A DNA stretch of 64,000 nt from Areca catechu (taxonomy: Eukaryota > Streptophyta > Magnoliopsida > Arecales > Arecaceae), in NCBI GenBank assembly GCA_021397845.1, contig CM038050.1:147869980-147933979 (forward strand), in the 5' to 3' direction. The position numbers and the translations under genes are program-made. The notes under the pieces were generated by a model, which worked only from the letters and a program-made list of their open reading frames with translations, was not told the DNA's origin and ran no database searches. Below, piece after piece: positions 34,848 to 47,608 of the stretch; positions within the stretch are counted from its first letter, which is position 1, and the number at the start of each line of letters is the position of its first letter.

Positions 34848-36548
34848 ATGGCAGCCCCAATAGAAATGGGTGTAGTTTAAGGTCAAGCTTTAAATCGTCC
34901 CCCACTTTTCAATGGCACAAATTACACGTATTAGAAAACACGCATGCTCATTTTTATTCAAGCTATTGATTATAATTTATGGAGGACAATTGTAAAAGGT
35001 CCTCATCAGCCTACTATGTTGGTTAATGGCATTCTCACTTCAAAGATGGAAGATGATTGAGATGAGAATGACATTAAGCAAATAGAGCTTAATGCTAAGG
35101 CTATGAATTTGTTATTTTGCTCTCTTGACCTAAGTGAATTTAATAGAATATCTAATTGCCTCTCCGTCAAGGAGATTTGGGATACACTTGAGGTTACCAA
35201 TGAGGGTACACACCAAGTGAAAATAACCAAGGTTAACATGCTTATTCATACGTATGAAATGTTTAAAATGGAACCTACTGAGTCTATTAGTGAGATGTAT
35301 ACTAGGTTCACAAATATTGTGAATGGCATGAGAAGCCTAGAAAAAATTATTTCTAATGGTGAACTTGTAAACAAACTTCTCAGGTCTCTACCGGCTTCTT
35401 GGGATGCAAAGGTAATGGCTATTGAAGAAGCCAAGGATGTCAACACTTTTCCACTTGAACAATTGCTGGGCTCACTGATGACCTATGAGCTCTCCCTTAA
35501 GCAAAAGAATGTGGAAGTCGATAAAAAGAAGAAAGTGATCGCTTTCAAATCTACTGCTAGAGAAGAATCAAGCGATGACTCCGAAGAAGATGATGAAGAA
35601 GATGAGACGGCTCTAATGGCAAGAAAATTCAGAAGGTTTATAAGGAAGAAAAGATTCAACTTCAAGAAGAAACCTCTGAAAGGTGAGCCAAGTAAAGAGA
35701 AAGACAAGGAGAAGGAGAAGGAGTAGCCCACTTGTTTTGAATGCAAGAAACCCGGTCATTTTAAGGTGGACTGCCCCTTGCTCAAGAAAAGCAGAAGAAA
35801 GTTAAGAAAGAAAGCAATGATGGCAACCTAGAGTGACAGTGAGGACTCCAGTTCTGAGGAAGAACAGCAGGAGGTGGCAAACTTCTGTCTGATGGCAGAT
35901 CATGATGAGGTATATTCTGAAACCGAAAATGAATTTATATTTGTTGAACTTCATGAAGTTTTTGATGAATTAGTCATAGAATTTCAAAAACTAAAGTCAA
36001 AACATAAAGATTTGAAAAGGCAAAATTTGGATTTAGCCAAAATAAATAATAAGCTTTCAAATGAAAATGAATGCCTTCTTCTTCAAAATAGAAAATTAAA
36101 TGATAAGATTTCAGTTTTTGAAAAAGAAAAGGAAGTTTTGAAAAAGAAAAGTTCTTCAATTTCAAATGAAAAACTTTCAAAACAAAGCAAAGAAATTTTG
36201 GATGAAAATAAAAGATATAAGAAAGAAATTGAAAAATTAAAATCTTTTGTAGATAAATTTACTTATAGTTTTGAAAAATTAAATTTGCTTTTGAACAATC
36301 AAAGAGCTGTTTTTGATAGAGCAGGTTTAGGGTTTAGAACTCATAAGAAACAAAAACTTTTCAAAAATTTCTTTGTGCCTGCATCTTCATCCATTACTTG
36401 TTATGCATGTGGTACTAAAGGGCATAAATCTTATATGTGCAACAAAAGAAGATTGAGTAATATTAAGAAAGTTTGGGTTCCAAAAGGAACCAATGCCACT
36501 AACCTAAAAGGACCCAAGATGACTTGGGTACCTAAAGTCTCCACTTGA
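34848..36548 (+). pseudogene. F gag
   Basis: From ATG 34848 the frame keeps phase to TGA near 36546. In-frame stops occur at 34878, near 34930, near 35057, at 35724 and near 35829. A UBN2-type domain is followed by an acidic stretch, a basic stretch and a zinc knuckle (CFECKKPGHFKVDC at about 35738). Then come a long Lys/Glu/Asn coiled coil (35940-36300) and a second knuckle (CYACGTKGHKSYMC at about 36400). The stop at the gag-pol border is in the same frame as protease. Gag-pol stop readthrough has been reported for soybean SIRE1, but here it may simply be one more mutation. Confidence 0.88.
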
Positions 36549-36895
36549 TCTTTATTGCAGGTATGCCTTGTAACCAACAAGAAAAGAATGTGGTACCTTG
36601 ATAGCAGTTGCTCAAGGCATATGATAGGAGATGTGGAGTAGTTCTCATCGCTCGAATATCAAAATGGTGGCAACGTGACTTTTGGTGATAATGGAAAGGG
36701 CAAAATTATTGGTATTGGTAAAGTCCATATCACCCCCTCTTTTTACATTGATAATGTTTTATATGTTGATGGTTTGAAACATAACTTGCTTAGTATTAGT
36801 CAGTTTTGCAACAAGGATTTTAAAGATATTTTTGAATCTTCTATGTGCATTATTTCTAGTTTAGATGACAATGGCATCAAGTTCATTGATCATAG
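36549..36895 (+). pseudogene. F protease and start of the pre-integrase region
   Basis: The frame continues from gag. The aspartic protease site reads YLDSSCSRHM, where copia elements have D-S/T-G; the essential Gly appears changed to Ser. A stop follows near 36641. The frame runs in phase to the insertion of E2 at 36896. Confidence 0.85.
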
Positions 36896-38348
36896 TGATG
36901 GGGGACTAATATGCATGCAATTCTTTTTGTATGTTTTACATGTTGAGTTAGGTGATTAATTCCCAAATTTCAGATCAAAATTATTTATAGGGAATTTTGT
37001 ATGAATTTTTGAAGATCAGCATGCAGATTAGGACCTAGAAAAGTAACAAAGAAGGACCGCTGAGGCTGAGAAGCCTCGGTTAGGGCAAGTTCTCCTACAA
37101 TAAAACTACTGGAGGTAGAGGGGTGTACCTGACAACGTCTGTGAAGATCGCAGCGAAGGGGTCTCTCGTTTCTTGACGGATGCAGCCTGGAAAACTGAGC
37201 CAATGACCCGCGGATACCCGTCTTTCTGCTCGATGGTCCGATTGAGGCTTGGCTGGAGTCGTTGGATTCATAGGAACTCAGGGACCTGCAAACGACCTGT
37301 CAGGGTTTAGAAAATTCACAAAGGAACAAGAAAACAAAGGAAAAACAGCAAGGGAAGGCTTCTTTTGGAGTGGGCGTCCAGGGATCTGGAGGGTTTGTTG
37401 GCAGCAGAAAGATGATTGCAAACACCGGGAAGAAGAACTCTCACAAACCCCTTTATGCACACAGCAGGGTATCACACAACTCAATAGAAGAACTCAAGGT
37501 TTTAATTCATATCAAAGTTAGGTTTCATACAAGAGGCTAGGATCCCTTAAATATACCCTTAACCTTGGGCTCCAAGTAAGGGTACATTAGTCTTTACATA
37601 AGAATCATTTTTCCTCTCAAACCCTAGCTAAAAAATAAGGAAACATTAGGTAGAAAAATCCCTAAAAATTCTCTTGACTTGGCCAACACTCCAAGGATGC
37701 CTAGGGGGGCGTGTTGGGCTTCTAAGAGCAGTAAGGGGCCGGCCCAAAGGGGCCCGGGTGCATAGGTTTGGGCCTCTGGAAGCTGGGGTGGCCTGGTAGC
37801 CAGGCAGCAGGAATATTCCCTGGTATCTTGCTTCTTAGGGGCTTGGGCTTGGCGCCTGGGCTTGATTTCTTTGGGCTAGGATGCAGATAGACCTCTAAAA
37901 TCATGGATGCCTTGGTCTATGAATATATTTTGGCATCAGGAAGGAAATCTGGACATCTGGAGGGCATCTACAAGGAATCAGGGTTTCTGATTTTCCTCCT
38001 GGGGTCTTCAAATCTTCAAGCTGGGTTGGACTTGGGCTAAACTTCCAGGTCTTCAATCTGGTTGGACTTGGTCTTTACTTGTATGATATGGTCTTGAGTC
38101 TTCAGTATGCTTGGATAGGACTCAAAAAATAAAATTAGCTCAACATGAGCTACTAGCATTGGACTGAACTAGCTCAACATGAGCTGACTAGTGCAGAACT
38201 GAAATAACAACTCAAAATACTCAAATAATAACTAAAATGGACTCAGATGAGCTAAGCCCTTATTACAGATGGACTCATAAATTATTGATCAATTTACAGA
38301 GGGTTGAAAAGCCTCTGTCTTATTCTGGTGCTTCGAGTGTCCCCACCA
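36896..38348 (-). mobile_element. E2: solo LTR in F pol (1453 bp)
   Basis: It runs TGATGGGGGAC to TCCCCACCA with perfect target duplication catag (36891-36895 and 38349-38353). Removing it restores the frame of F, from FIDH to the conserved HGNIYMVDL region. It has no coding capacity and no internal retroelement region, so it is a solo LTR left by LTR-LTR recombination. In minus orientation it has a TATTTAAGG-like TATA near 37550. The same family forms E1. Confidence 0.92.
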
Positions 38349-41139
38349 CATAGGCATGGCAATATTTATATGGTTGATCTTGATGATCTTCTGATTCAAA
38401 ATGGTCAATGCCTAGTGGCAATGGAAGATAAGATCAATGAAACTAGTTGGCTTTGGCATCTTAGCTAGGACATGCTAGTATGCATTTGATTTCAAAACTT
38501 AGCAAAAAGAATTTGATAAATGATTTGCCTAAACTCAGTTTTAAAAAAGACAAGATTTGCAGTGCATGTCAACTTGGAAAACAAACCAAATCCTCTTTCA
38601 AACCAAAAGGAGTAATCTCTACATCTAGACCCTTAGAGTTGCTTCACATGGACCTCTTTGGGCCAACTAGAACATCTAGTTTGGGAGGTAAGAAGTACGG
38701 TCTAGTCATTGTAAATGATTTATCACGATTTACATAGGTCATATTTTTAGCACATAAAGATGAAACATTTTCTGAATTCATTAGGTTTCATAAATGAGTT
38801 TAAAATGAAAAAGGTATTTTAATCATTTCTTTGAGAAGTGATCATGGAACTGAATTTGAAAATGCTGATTTTGATAAATTATGTATTGAAAATGGTATTC
38901 ATCACAATTTTTCTGCACCTAGGATACCTCAACAAAATGGGATGGTAGAAAGGAAAAATAGAACTCTTGAAGAAATGGCACGCACCATGCTTTGTGAAAA
39001 TGATTTACCTAGATATTTTTGGGTGGAAGCCATAAATACTGCATGTTATGTTTTAAATCAAGTTTTGATCCGACCGATTTTAAAGAAAATACCTTATGAG
39101 CTTTGAAAGGGTAGAAAACCCTCAATTCGTTATTTTCGTATTTTTGTACGCCGTTGTTTCATTTTAAACAATAGTAAGGATAATTTGAGCAAATTTGATG
39201 CCAAATCAGATGAGGAAGTCTTTTTAGGCTACTCCATATCTAGTAAGGCATACAAGGTCTTCAACAAAAAAAACTTGTTGTTGAGGAATCCATACATGTG
39301 GTATTTGATGAATCTGACCAAAAATCTTCGAGAAAAGAAGATGTGTTTTCTGATGAAACAGGTACCAAGAAAACTGAAAGTGTAGACAACAATGAAGAGC
39401 CTACCAAGGAACAAGAAGATGATCAAAATACTGAAGGAGATCAAGCACAAGGTGATGAAAACACATCTACAGTTGATCCACTACCTAAAGAATGGAGGTA
39501 TGCTCATGGACACCCAAAAGAACTAATTATTGGTGATCCATCTAAAAGTGTAAGTACTCGATCATCCCTTAGGAATATCTATAATTATTTAGCTTTTGTT
39601 TCTCAAATTGAACCTAAAACTATTGAGGAAGCTGAATGTGATAGTAATTGGATAAATGCTATGCAAGATGAACTTAACCAATTCAAAAGAAATAATATTT
39701 GGACATTAGTAGATAGGCCTTCAAATACTTCAATTATTGGCACAAAATGGGTTTTTCGAAACAAACTTGATGAAAATAGTGTTATTACTAGAAATAAGGC
39801 TAGACTAGTTGCCAAATGATACAATCAGGAGGAAGGGATAGATTTTGATGAAATCTTTGCTCCTGTGGCTAGACTTGAGGCAATTAGGCTATTGTTGGCT
39901 TTTGCTTACTTTATGAATTTTAAATTATTTTAAATGGATGTTAAATGTGCCTTTTTAAATGGTCTTATTGAAGAAGAAGTTTATGTTGAATAACCTCTTG
40001 GTTTTAAAAACTCTGAATTTCTAAATCATGTTTACAAACTTCATAAAGCTTTGTATGGTTTGAAACAAGCTCCAAGAGCTTGGTATGATCGTTTAAGTTC
40101 TTTTTTGCTAAAAAATGATTTTGCTAGAGGTAATGTAGACAAAACTTTGTTTTTAAAGAAAAAGAATGATGATCTCTTAGTAGTACAAATCTATGTAGAT
40201 GATATCATATTTGGTGCTACTAACGAATCTCTTTGTCAAGAATTTGCAAAGCTAATGCAGGGTGAGTTCGAGATGAGCATGATGGGAGAACTAAATTTTT
40301 TCCTCGGACTCCAAATAAAACAAACCAAAGAGGGGATCTTCATCAACCAAGCGAAGTACACAAAAGAAATACTCAAGAAGTTTGGGATGGAGAACACCAA
40401 GCCTTTAGGTACCCCTATGAGCTCTACTTGTAGACTTGACAAGGATGAATCAGGTAAATCCATTGACCAAAAATTATATCATGGCATGATCGGTTCATTG
40501 CTATATCTTACTGCCAGTAGGCTAGATATCATGTTTAGCATTTGTATGTGTGCTAGATATCAATATAATCCTAAAGAATCTCATCTTTTGGCTGTTAAAT
40601 GCATACTTAGATATCTATCTGGCATAATTGAAATTGGTTTGTGGTACTCTAGAGATTCTTTATTTGAATTGATTACTTATTCTGATGCTGACTTTGTTGG
40701 GTGTAAACTTGATCATAAAAGTACTAGTAGAACCTATCAGTTTCTTGGAGTAAATTTGATCTCTTGGAGTAGCAAGAAACAGAATTCAGTTGCTCTATCT
40801 ACGGTGGAAGCCGAATATATAGCAGCTGGAAGCTGTTGTGCTCAAATCCTTTGGATCAAACAATAACTCGAAAATTTTGGCATTAAACTAACTAAGATAC
40901 CCATAAGATGTGACAATACTAGTGCAATCAATCTAACTAAGAATCTTGTGTAACATTCAAGAAGTAAACACATTGAAATAAGACATCATTTCATAAGAGA
41001 TCATGTACAAAACTCTAATGTTATTCTTGAATTTGTGTGTACTGATGATCAATTAGCTGATGTGTTTACCAAACCATTGAGTGAAGAAAGGTTCTGTCTG
41101 ATTAGAAGAGAGTTAGGTGTCATTGATCCTTTTTCCTAA
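38349..41139 (+). pseudogene. F integrase, reverse transcriptase and RNase H
   Basis: Integrase: the zinc-finger histidines are disturbed near 38460, the cysteines remain (CSACQLGK), and core residues are visible in LHMDLFGP, RSDHGTEF and GMVERKN. Stops lie near 38737, 38797, 38806 and 39104. Reverse transcriptase begins after a frame change near 39290 and has YVDD at about 40195, with stops near 39817, 39931 and 39990. RNase H includes LSTVEAEYIA and ends at TAA 41137. Stops at about 40864 and 40950 also break it. The copia domain order is intact. Confidence 0.93.
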
Positions 41140-42139
41140 AACTCTCACAAACCTCATCTTACCCAAGGCATTTTACTCAAAAAACACTTGCTTGAGTCCC
41201 AAAAGCTTTTAAATATTTTCTTAGATTTTTTGAAATTTTTTTCGATTTCTTTTTGGGATTTTCTTGGCCAAGTGTCGACACTTGGATTTTGTCAAGTGTC
41301 GACACTTGACAAATACTAAGTGTCGACACTTGCGAAACAAAATCTGTTTTTAAAACGACCGACCGAGGGTTTTTGCTTTCACTTTCCCCCATCACTCTCA
41401 AGCTACAGTGGTCCCCTACACTCCAATTCCTTCATCTTCCCATTTGCCCCTTCACATATCAGGTATTCCCTCTCTTGATTTCTCGTTAATTTTCATTTTA
41501 TTTCACGTATTTTCGATTTCCCTTCGTCACCGTGAAGCCGTACAACCTAAAAAGGGTTTTTTCGACTATTTTTTTGGATTTCAATCAGATTTTCATGGAT
41601 TTTATTGGTTTTCTAAAACTCCATTTGAAGGAATGGTGGTTTAATGGCTTTTCTCTTGAATTTCTCATGGTTTTTGGCCGTTTTTATGCTCATTCCATCC
41701 GAATTTGGGAAAAACCACTATTTGATTGATTTTGGCCGGAAAATTCGGGTTTTCACCTAAAATCTAGTATTCTAAACTTATTTCTATTGATTTATCATAG
41801 TTTGTCATGATGATTTTACATCATTTTGCTAAAACCCTAATTGATTTAAGCCCAAATCCCATGTGTTTTGGTATTTAGACCCTACAAAATGTATTTTTAC
41901 AAAAGTTCAAATATATTTTAACAACCAAAAATATTTTCTAGCTTGTAAAATTCCCACTTTCAAATTGTTTGTAGATTTCCTAAATTTTTTTTTAAGAGTA
42001 TTTTACAACCCAAAATTGTTTTAAAACTGTCTTTGCACCTCTTGTGAAATGAATCTCTCCTTAGCTGAACCTGTAGCCAGTCCCATAGCTCTAAGTTTGA
42101 TTGAATCTATCCTTTTTTTTCCTATCCAGCTGGTTTGAC
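41140..42139 (+). other. F pol-env linker with three evenly spaced palindromes
   Basis: About 1 kb of AT-rich sequence without a supported ORF. Perfect palindromes lie at 41268-41285 (18 bp), 41291-41310 (20 bp, GTCAAGTGTCGACACTTGAC) and 41318-41331 (14 bp), with centres exactly 24 bp apart. They carry the same core as the U3 array of this element. The region may contain a promoter or splice site for the env-like ORF; no clear TATA box could be fixed. Confidence 0.8.
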
Positions 42140-43740
42140 ATGGGTCTTAGGAAGAGACTAGCTGTTAGGAGACGAAGTCAGAGGACAGAGAGGAGAACAA
42201 AGGCTAGGCATGACACTGGTGAGTCGAGCAGTTCAGTTGCACCTGGTTCCCCTGCAGAGAGGATGGTAGGGAAGGTTGTTGCTTCCGGTCGACAAGTGGA
42301 CTTAGAGTTTTTCGACTGCCAGCATTTTCAGATCTGGCAGACCCTTACCGATGCGGGTTTGGTGCCCTTCTGCACTATGCAAGAGAGGTATTACCCCATC
42401 TGGTACGTGAGTTCTATGGAGCATTGGATTGCCGGCGTATGACTTGGAGGACATCTGTGTGAGGTGTGGAGATTCTACTGACAGAGGAGCTCTTGAGCAG
42501 AGTTTGGGAGATACCACACCGAGAGATTAGTATTTTCTCTGTGGATGATAGGAAGGCCGCATTCCGTTGTATTTTGGAGCGAGATGATGTTCGCGGTGTG
42601 ACAGTAGTCACCACGAACCAGCTATTGGTGGAGATGCGGCTCCTTCATCACATCACGGCCCGTATTCTTCTATCGAAGACAGGGCATTTTGATTTTATCA
42701 CAGAGAGAGAGCTTATGCTCATGGTCTGCTTGACACAGAGGATGCAGGTAGACATTCCTTCCATGATGCTGATACAGATGAGAGATGCGGCCAGCCAGCG
42801 TCGTCATTGTCTGCCCTATGGGATGGGACTAACCCGACTATTCCGTGCATGTGGAGTATCCTTAGAGGGGGAGATCCCCAAGGAGATCTTACACACTGAT
42901 GTTTATGTTGAGATGTCGCTCCATAGGATAGGATACGGAGTGGTTGGTGGCAAATGGATCAGGAGAGAGTCTGGTCAGGAGCCAGATATGGAGGATGAGT
43001 TACGTGAGGTTGAGGCAGGGCCATCAAGGCCGGTCAGTTCTCCTGTTCATATAGCACATGGATCAGAGACCGAGCCTACGATGCCTTCTGCCACACCGTT
43101 AGCAACTCCTCCAGCTTCTACTAGAGTACACTTTGAGGAGTATTCACGTGAGCAGTTTGTAGAGGTGAGAGGTGAGCTTATCAGTCTGGGGGCTAGGATG
43201 ACTCAGCTTCGGATCGAGATTGAGTACCGTAGAGCTCACACTGCTGCTGAGCATGCCGAGATTCGCCAGACTGTGGAGGCTGGTTTTGCGCGCATTGAGA
43301 GTTTGATCAGATCCTTGCTTCCTCCAGCTGCTCCTACTAATCCTCCGGGTGATGATGATGATGACGGCGATGACCACCAGGATGACCATGATGATACTGT
43401 AGAGGGTGGTGATCGCACTGATGATAGGGCTACAGATGTTCTTGATGACGGCAGCAACAGTGATGATGGTGCCGACGGTTATGAGGTCATTAGTCAAGAG
43501 CAGCAGTCCCCAGTTGTTCCTCCAGCTGATGCTACTGACACTCCAGCTACCACTGATCCAGTCTTTGTTACCCCCACTGAGACTCTACCTCCTCCTTCTA
43601 GGGCCTCTAGAGTTGCACCTCATTTTGGGCCATCCACTAGGACTAGGAGCCGTGGTATCCTGAAGACTCCTGGTAGTCTAGCCCGTAGGACTAGAGTTAC
43701 TGGTCCCATTTCTTTTAAGATTCCATCTGATGAGGATTAG
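42140..43740 (+). pseudogene. F env-like ORF
   Basis: It starts at ATG 42140 with an Arg/Lys-rich N-terminus. A frame change near 42395 and a TGA near 42457 break it, and the frame from 42466 is open to TAG 43738. The central conserved part is shared with H, G and J. A Pro/Thr-rich and then Asp-rich region (about 43340-43500) precedes a basic C-terminal end (RTRSRGILKT). No clear signal peptide or membrane helix is seen, so 'env-like' is a positional name only. It belongs to the same subtype as H. Confidence 0.82.
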
Positions 43741-44370
43741 CCTCACAGATGTCTCTTCTGTTATATGTTCTTTTTGTTTCATGCTACTGTTGTATGACTC
43801 TGATACATTTTTGCATGTTTCAGTTTTGCTGATGAGTCAGCAAATTTTGTACTGAAAACTCCACTTATTATATATATATAGATATTTCAGTTTGGATATT
43901 TAAAAATTGTGATTCACTTTGATTGCTTGATTAGTTACATTTATTCTCTTTAGATCTGATACTCTCTTTGGATTTTTTTGGCTCTGATACCTGTCATATC
44001 TGATACTCTACCACTTTTTATCTCCATGCTCATTTTGAGGGGGAGGTTATTTCCCTTTCTAATGATTGACAAAAAAGGGGAGTAATAGTATAGATTGTAT
44101 GGGAGTATGGCATAAGTATGGCATAAATTGTTTGTGAAATTTTTCCAAATTTTTCCAATTTGTTTGTGTAAATTTTCAAATTTGATCTGCTTTGATACCC
44201 TGGTATATCATATCATTTGTTCTGATTAGAAATATCAAATTGAGGGGGAGATTGATTCTTTCTAACGATGAAAACTATGGCTCATATCATACTCACGAAT
44301 TATCATAGTTGAAATTTGAAACTTAATGTTGTTTTACTCAAGGTTTTGTCATCATCAAAAAGGGAAAGAT
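43741..44370 (+). other. 3' untranslated region and purine tract of F
   Basis: AT-rich region with a TATATATATA run near 43869, GAGGGGGAG near 44037 and 44233, and CATCATCAAAAAGGGAAAGAT directly before the 3' LTR (the polypurine tract). No ORF is supported. Confidence 0.85.
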
Positions 44371-45879
44371 TGTTGGCTCCACCTAGTGATTTTGATGAAT
44401 AATAAAATATTGAGTGTATATTGTATACTAATGTGTATTTTAAGCTATGAGTTTTCAGGAAGAAGGCACCTCAAAATCTCAAAAACTTATGTATCATAGC
44501 ATGCCGTGGCACGGAGCATTTTTTGCAATTATGGACATACTCTTCATGGAAAAATGGCTTTTATATGATCAATTATTATTTATTTATGTTTCATTTAAAT
44601 TTCAAAATCAATATTTGTGTTTTTGGCTATAATTATACTTGATTGTAAATTTTTCAGTATCAAGTGTCGACACCTGGGAAGCCAAGTGTCGACACTTCAG
44701 CATTTGGCATGTAGAAAAATCCTTGGCATGCCAAGTATCGACACCTAGAACTCAAGTGTCAACACCTGCATTTCAAGTATCGACACTTAGATTTCCAAGT
44801 GTCGACTCAAGGCTTGAGATTTTTGAAAATCCAAAACTTGGCCATTTGAGGGTTTTTGTGTCAAGTGTCGACACCTGTGCATCAAGTGTCGATACTTGAA
44901 AGTTCAAGTATCGACACCTAGAAATCAAGTGTCAACACCTAGAAATCAAGTGTCGACACCTGACAGCCAAGTGTCGACACCTGATGAGCCAAGTGTCGAT
45001 ACTTGAAGCCTGACAGCTCTAACGGATCTATTTTTCTGACTTGTAGAACTTGCTTTTCAAGCTCCAAACGGCTAGATTCGAGGCTCCAATGGTCACAAAC
45101 CATTTTTTGGAAGTTTTTTGTTGTATTTAATCTCCACCAACTTCATTCCAAAGGCATTGAAGTGTATTGAAGTCCATTCAAAGCCAAAAAGCTAATATTC
45201 TCTCAAAACTTTACATCAAGAGCCTTTTATAGTTTGATTCCCTGAAAAAGCCTACAAGCTCATCCTTACATCATTCCAAAAGAAGTTTTTTAAAGGATAT
45301 TCCAAGGAGGAGACAAGACAAAGCATCATCTTGAGCTTCAAAGCTTCCTTTCTACTCTTGAAGAGAGTTTGTCTTAGTTTTAAAAGTTGTATATCTGTTT
45401 TTATCTTGTGATTTGACCTTGCCTTCAAGTGTGTCTTGAAAGAAGGTTGTTGTGGTTTGTTGGTGAGCCAAAGGGATAAAACCAACTAGGGTTAACTTGT
45501 GAGCCCAAAGATAAAACAAGTGTAAAAGGTTGTTGGTGAGCCTAGGTGACAAAACCAATATAGGTTTTGACTTGTGAGCCTTTTGAAAAACAAGTCGGCT
45601 GTAATCTTGATTGGATTATAGTGAAATTTCCAAGGGTGGCTTGGGAAGTGGATATAGGTGCTTGGTTTGCACTGAACCACTATAAATATTGTGTTTGTGT
45701 GTGATTCTCTTCTTTCCCTCTTGCTCTTAGCTTATTACATTTGATAGACTGCTTTCCGCTGCATTTAATCTTGAGCATTGAATTTGTTACTCACAAACAC
45801 CACTAGACCTTCACATTACTGTTTTAATTTTTAAAAAATCCAATTCACCCCCCCTCTTGGGCTCCATTTCTAGGCAACA
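44371..45879 (+). mobile_element. 3' LTR of F (1509 bp)
   Basis: It runs TGTTGGCTCC to GGCAACA and aligns with 33293-34790. The U3 motif array is at 44659-45010 (about 13 copies), a TATA-like TATTTAA at about 45124, and stem-loops at 45460-45600. One unit, 45569-45575 with 45590-45596 (GACTTGT/ACAAGTC), pairs better than its partner in the 5' LTR. Confidence 0.93.
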
Positions 45880-45884
45880 TGATC

Positions 45885-46257
45885 CATCTAGTTCATCTTT
45901 CCAGACTCCTATTTTACCCACTCCTCTCTCCAGACCTGATGATCACACTTCCATTCCTGCACCTATTCCTATCATACCTTTAGCTTCTGATATACCTATC
46001 ATTCATTCTCCTCCATTGCATGCATCTTTCCTTATCAGGGAACTAGGATTTTATACCTCTGGTTTCCATCGACTTGACTCAGGTCCTATCTTTGACCATA
46101 CTCCCCCTCATACTGATTTCGATACAGCCACTCCAATTCATGATGTTCCTACTACTGATGTAGCTTCTACCTCTTCTGCACCAGCTAGAGGCAGAGCCTA
46201 TTTCAGATGCAGAAGACGAGGTCATCGTGATATATCGAGACCGACCAGGACTTGACT
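45885..46257 (+). pseudogene. H env-like ORF, C-terminal part
   Basis: It continues the frame of 33010-33292 across F without any shift. It is Pro/Ser/Thr-rich and ends with a basic segment and a TGA near 46253. A start codon upstream in the F LTR is accidental. Confidence 0.8.
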
Positions 46258-46544
46258 ATCTGATCTTCGACCTATGTGGCCTCGATCTTGTTCTTTTACT
46301 GATACCAGACTGATCGAGATTAGATCCTCAGATGACGAGAAATCTACTTAGGACATAGAAAAAGGTACTCTTTAATTAAACAAAAATGGAATGCCTGTCA
46401 AATGATAAAGAAGCTCCTTCTTTGAATGAAAGTTCAGTAATAAATAGACTTAAGTACTTGAAGATTACTTGAAAGGATATAATGAGTTCAGCATAAAAAG
46501 GCTTCAGCAGAGCTTTAGTGATTTTTGAAGAATTCTCAGTAAGT

Positions 46545-46925
46545 GTCAACTTAAAGTGTCGACTCACTGATCAAGTGTCGACTCATGGAAATGCAAGTGT
46601 CGATTCAAGCCGGCATGCAGAAAATGTTTCAGATAGCATGACTGAAGTGTTGACTCATGCCCTACAAGTGTCGACTCATGTGTCGACCCAAGGATCGACT
46701 CATCATTTGAGATAAATTTCTTACAGAACATGCTAAAGTTGAAGACTTGCCCGAAGTGTCAACTCATGGATATCAAGTGTCGACTCAAGTATCGACTCAC
46801 CTGAAGAAGTGTCGACTCACCTAAGATTTCCAGAGAGCCTCAATGCAGAATTTTGAACTATGTGTCGACTCATAGGACTTAAGTGTCGACCCTAAATGTT
46901 GACTCACAGCTTGCAATGTCGACAC
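46545..46925. promoter_or_regulatory. GTGTCGACTC motif array in the H U3
   Basis: About 14 copies or variants, mostly AAGTGTCGACTCATG, end about 120 bp upstream of the TATA-like site, the same arrangement as in F. The right half-site differs from F (CTCATG instead of CACCTG). Confidence 0.75.
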
Positions 46926-47349
46926 TTGGAGTTTTGGGAACAATAATGGCTAGTTTTTCAAATGCAGAACTCGGCCCTCTTTGCTCCCAACGGCTAATTT
47001 TTCATGTCTAACAGTCATAAACTGACTTTGAGGCCTTAGGATGGTATTTAAGTGATTCAAATCAAATTAAAACATAAGAGGAACAAGAAGAGAAAGAGAA
47101 AAAGAGAGAAAGTAAGTGCATTCACTCCCTTTCATTGAAAGTAACTACCTTCAAGCAAAAAGAAGTCTCAAAGCATTCAAAGCCTTCAAGAGCATTCAAG
47201 TCCGACACCCTTGAGCATTAATTGAGGCTTCATCAAGCTCAAGACAAGTAATTCCTCCAAGCTTCAAAGTGATATCTGCTTTTATTAAGAAAGCTTTTCT
47301 TGTTACTTTATTTTAACTCTATCTTTGTTGTAAAGGTTTTTGGTTAGCC

Positions 47350-47608
47350 TATTGGAAAATCAAGGAGGTTTTTGGTTAACCTATTAGAAAACCAAGAAGA
47401 TTTTTGATAAGCCTAGTTGAAAACCAAGGAGATTATTGGTTAGCCTTTGAAAACCAAGAGGTTCTTTTGATGAGCCTTGTAAAAACCAAAAGGAATTTTG
47501 ATTAATGAGCCCGGAAAACTAATCGATTGTAATCGTGGAAGATTATAGTGAATTCTCAAGTGGACCTTAGGGAGTAGATGTAGGTGCATTGGAAAGCACC
47601 GAACCACT
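47350..47608 (+). other. Stem-loop array and nested hairpin in H R-U5
   Basis: Units include 47372-47377 with 47390-47395 (TTGGTT/AACCAA), 47436-47441 with 47452-47457, and 47500-47504 with 47520-47524 (GATTA/TAATC). The nested hairpin has inner arms 47583-47587 with 47596-47600 (GGTGC/GCACC) and outer arms 47573-47577 with 47604-47608, with one mismatch. Confidence 0.7.

Larger units (their letters stand above)
33293..45879 (+). mobile_element. F: full-length SIRE-type Ty1/copia retrotransposon
   Basis: Plus-strand layout: 5' LTR 33293-34790, PBS 34793-34804, gag 34848-36548, pol to 41139 (with solo LTR E2 at 36896-38348), linker with palindromes, env-like ORF 42140-43740, purine tract before 44371, and 3' LTR 44371-45879. 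The target duplication tgatc is perfect and splits the H env-like ORF. All coding regions carry stops or shifts. Gag-pol followed by an env-like ORF, tRNA-Met priming and CATCATCAAAAAGGG before the LTR are typical of SIRE. Confidence 0.95.

Noticed and set aside
37722..37904. Minus-strand Pro/Lys-rich ORF in E2
   Set aside because: Short, inside a solo LTR, with no match to E1 at the protein level.
43236..43497. Ser/Ile-rich minus ORFs opposite the F env-like ORF
   Set aside because: They are reverse readings of Asp codon repeats.
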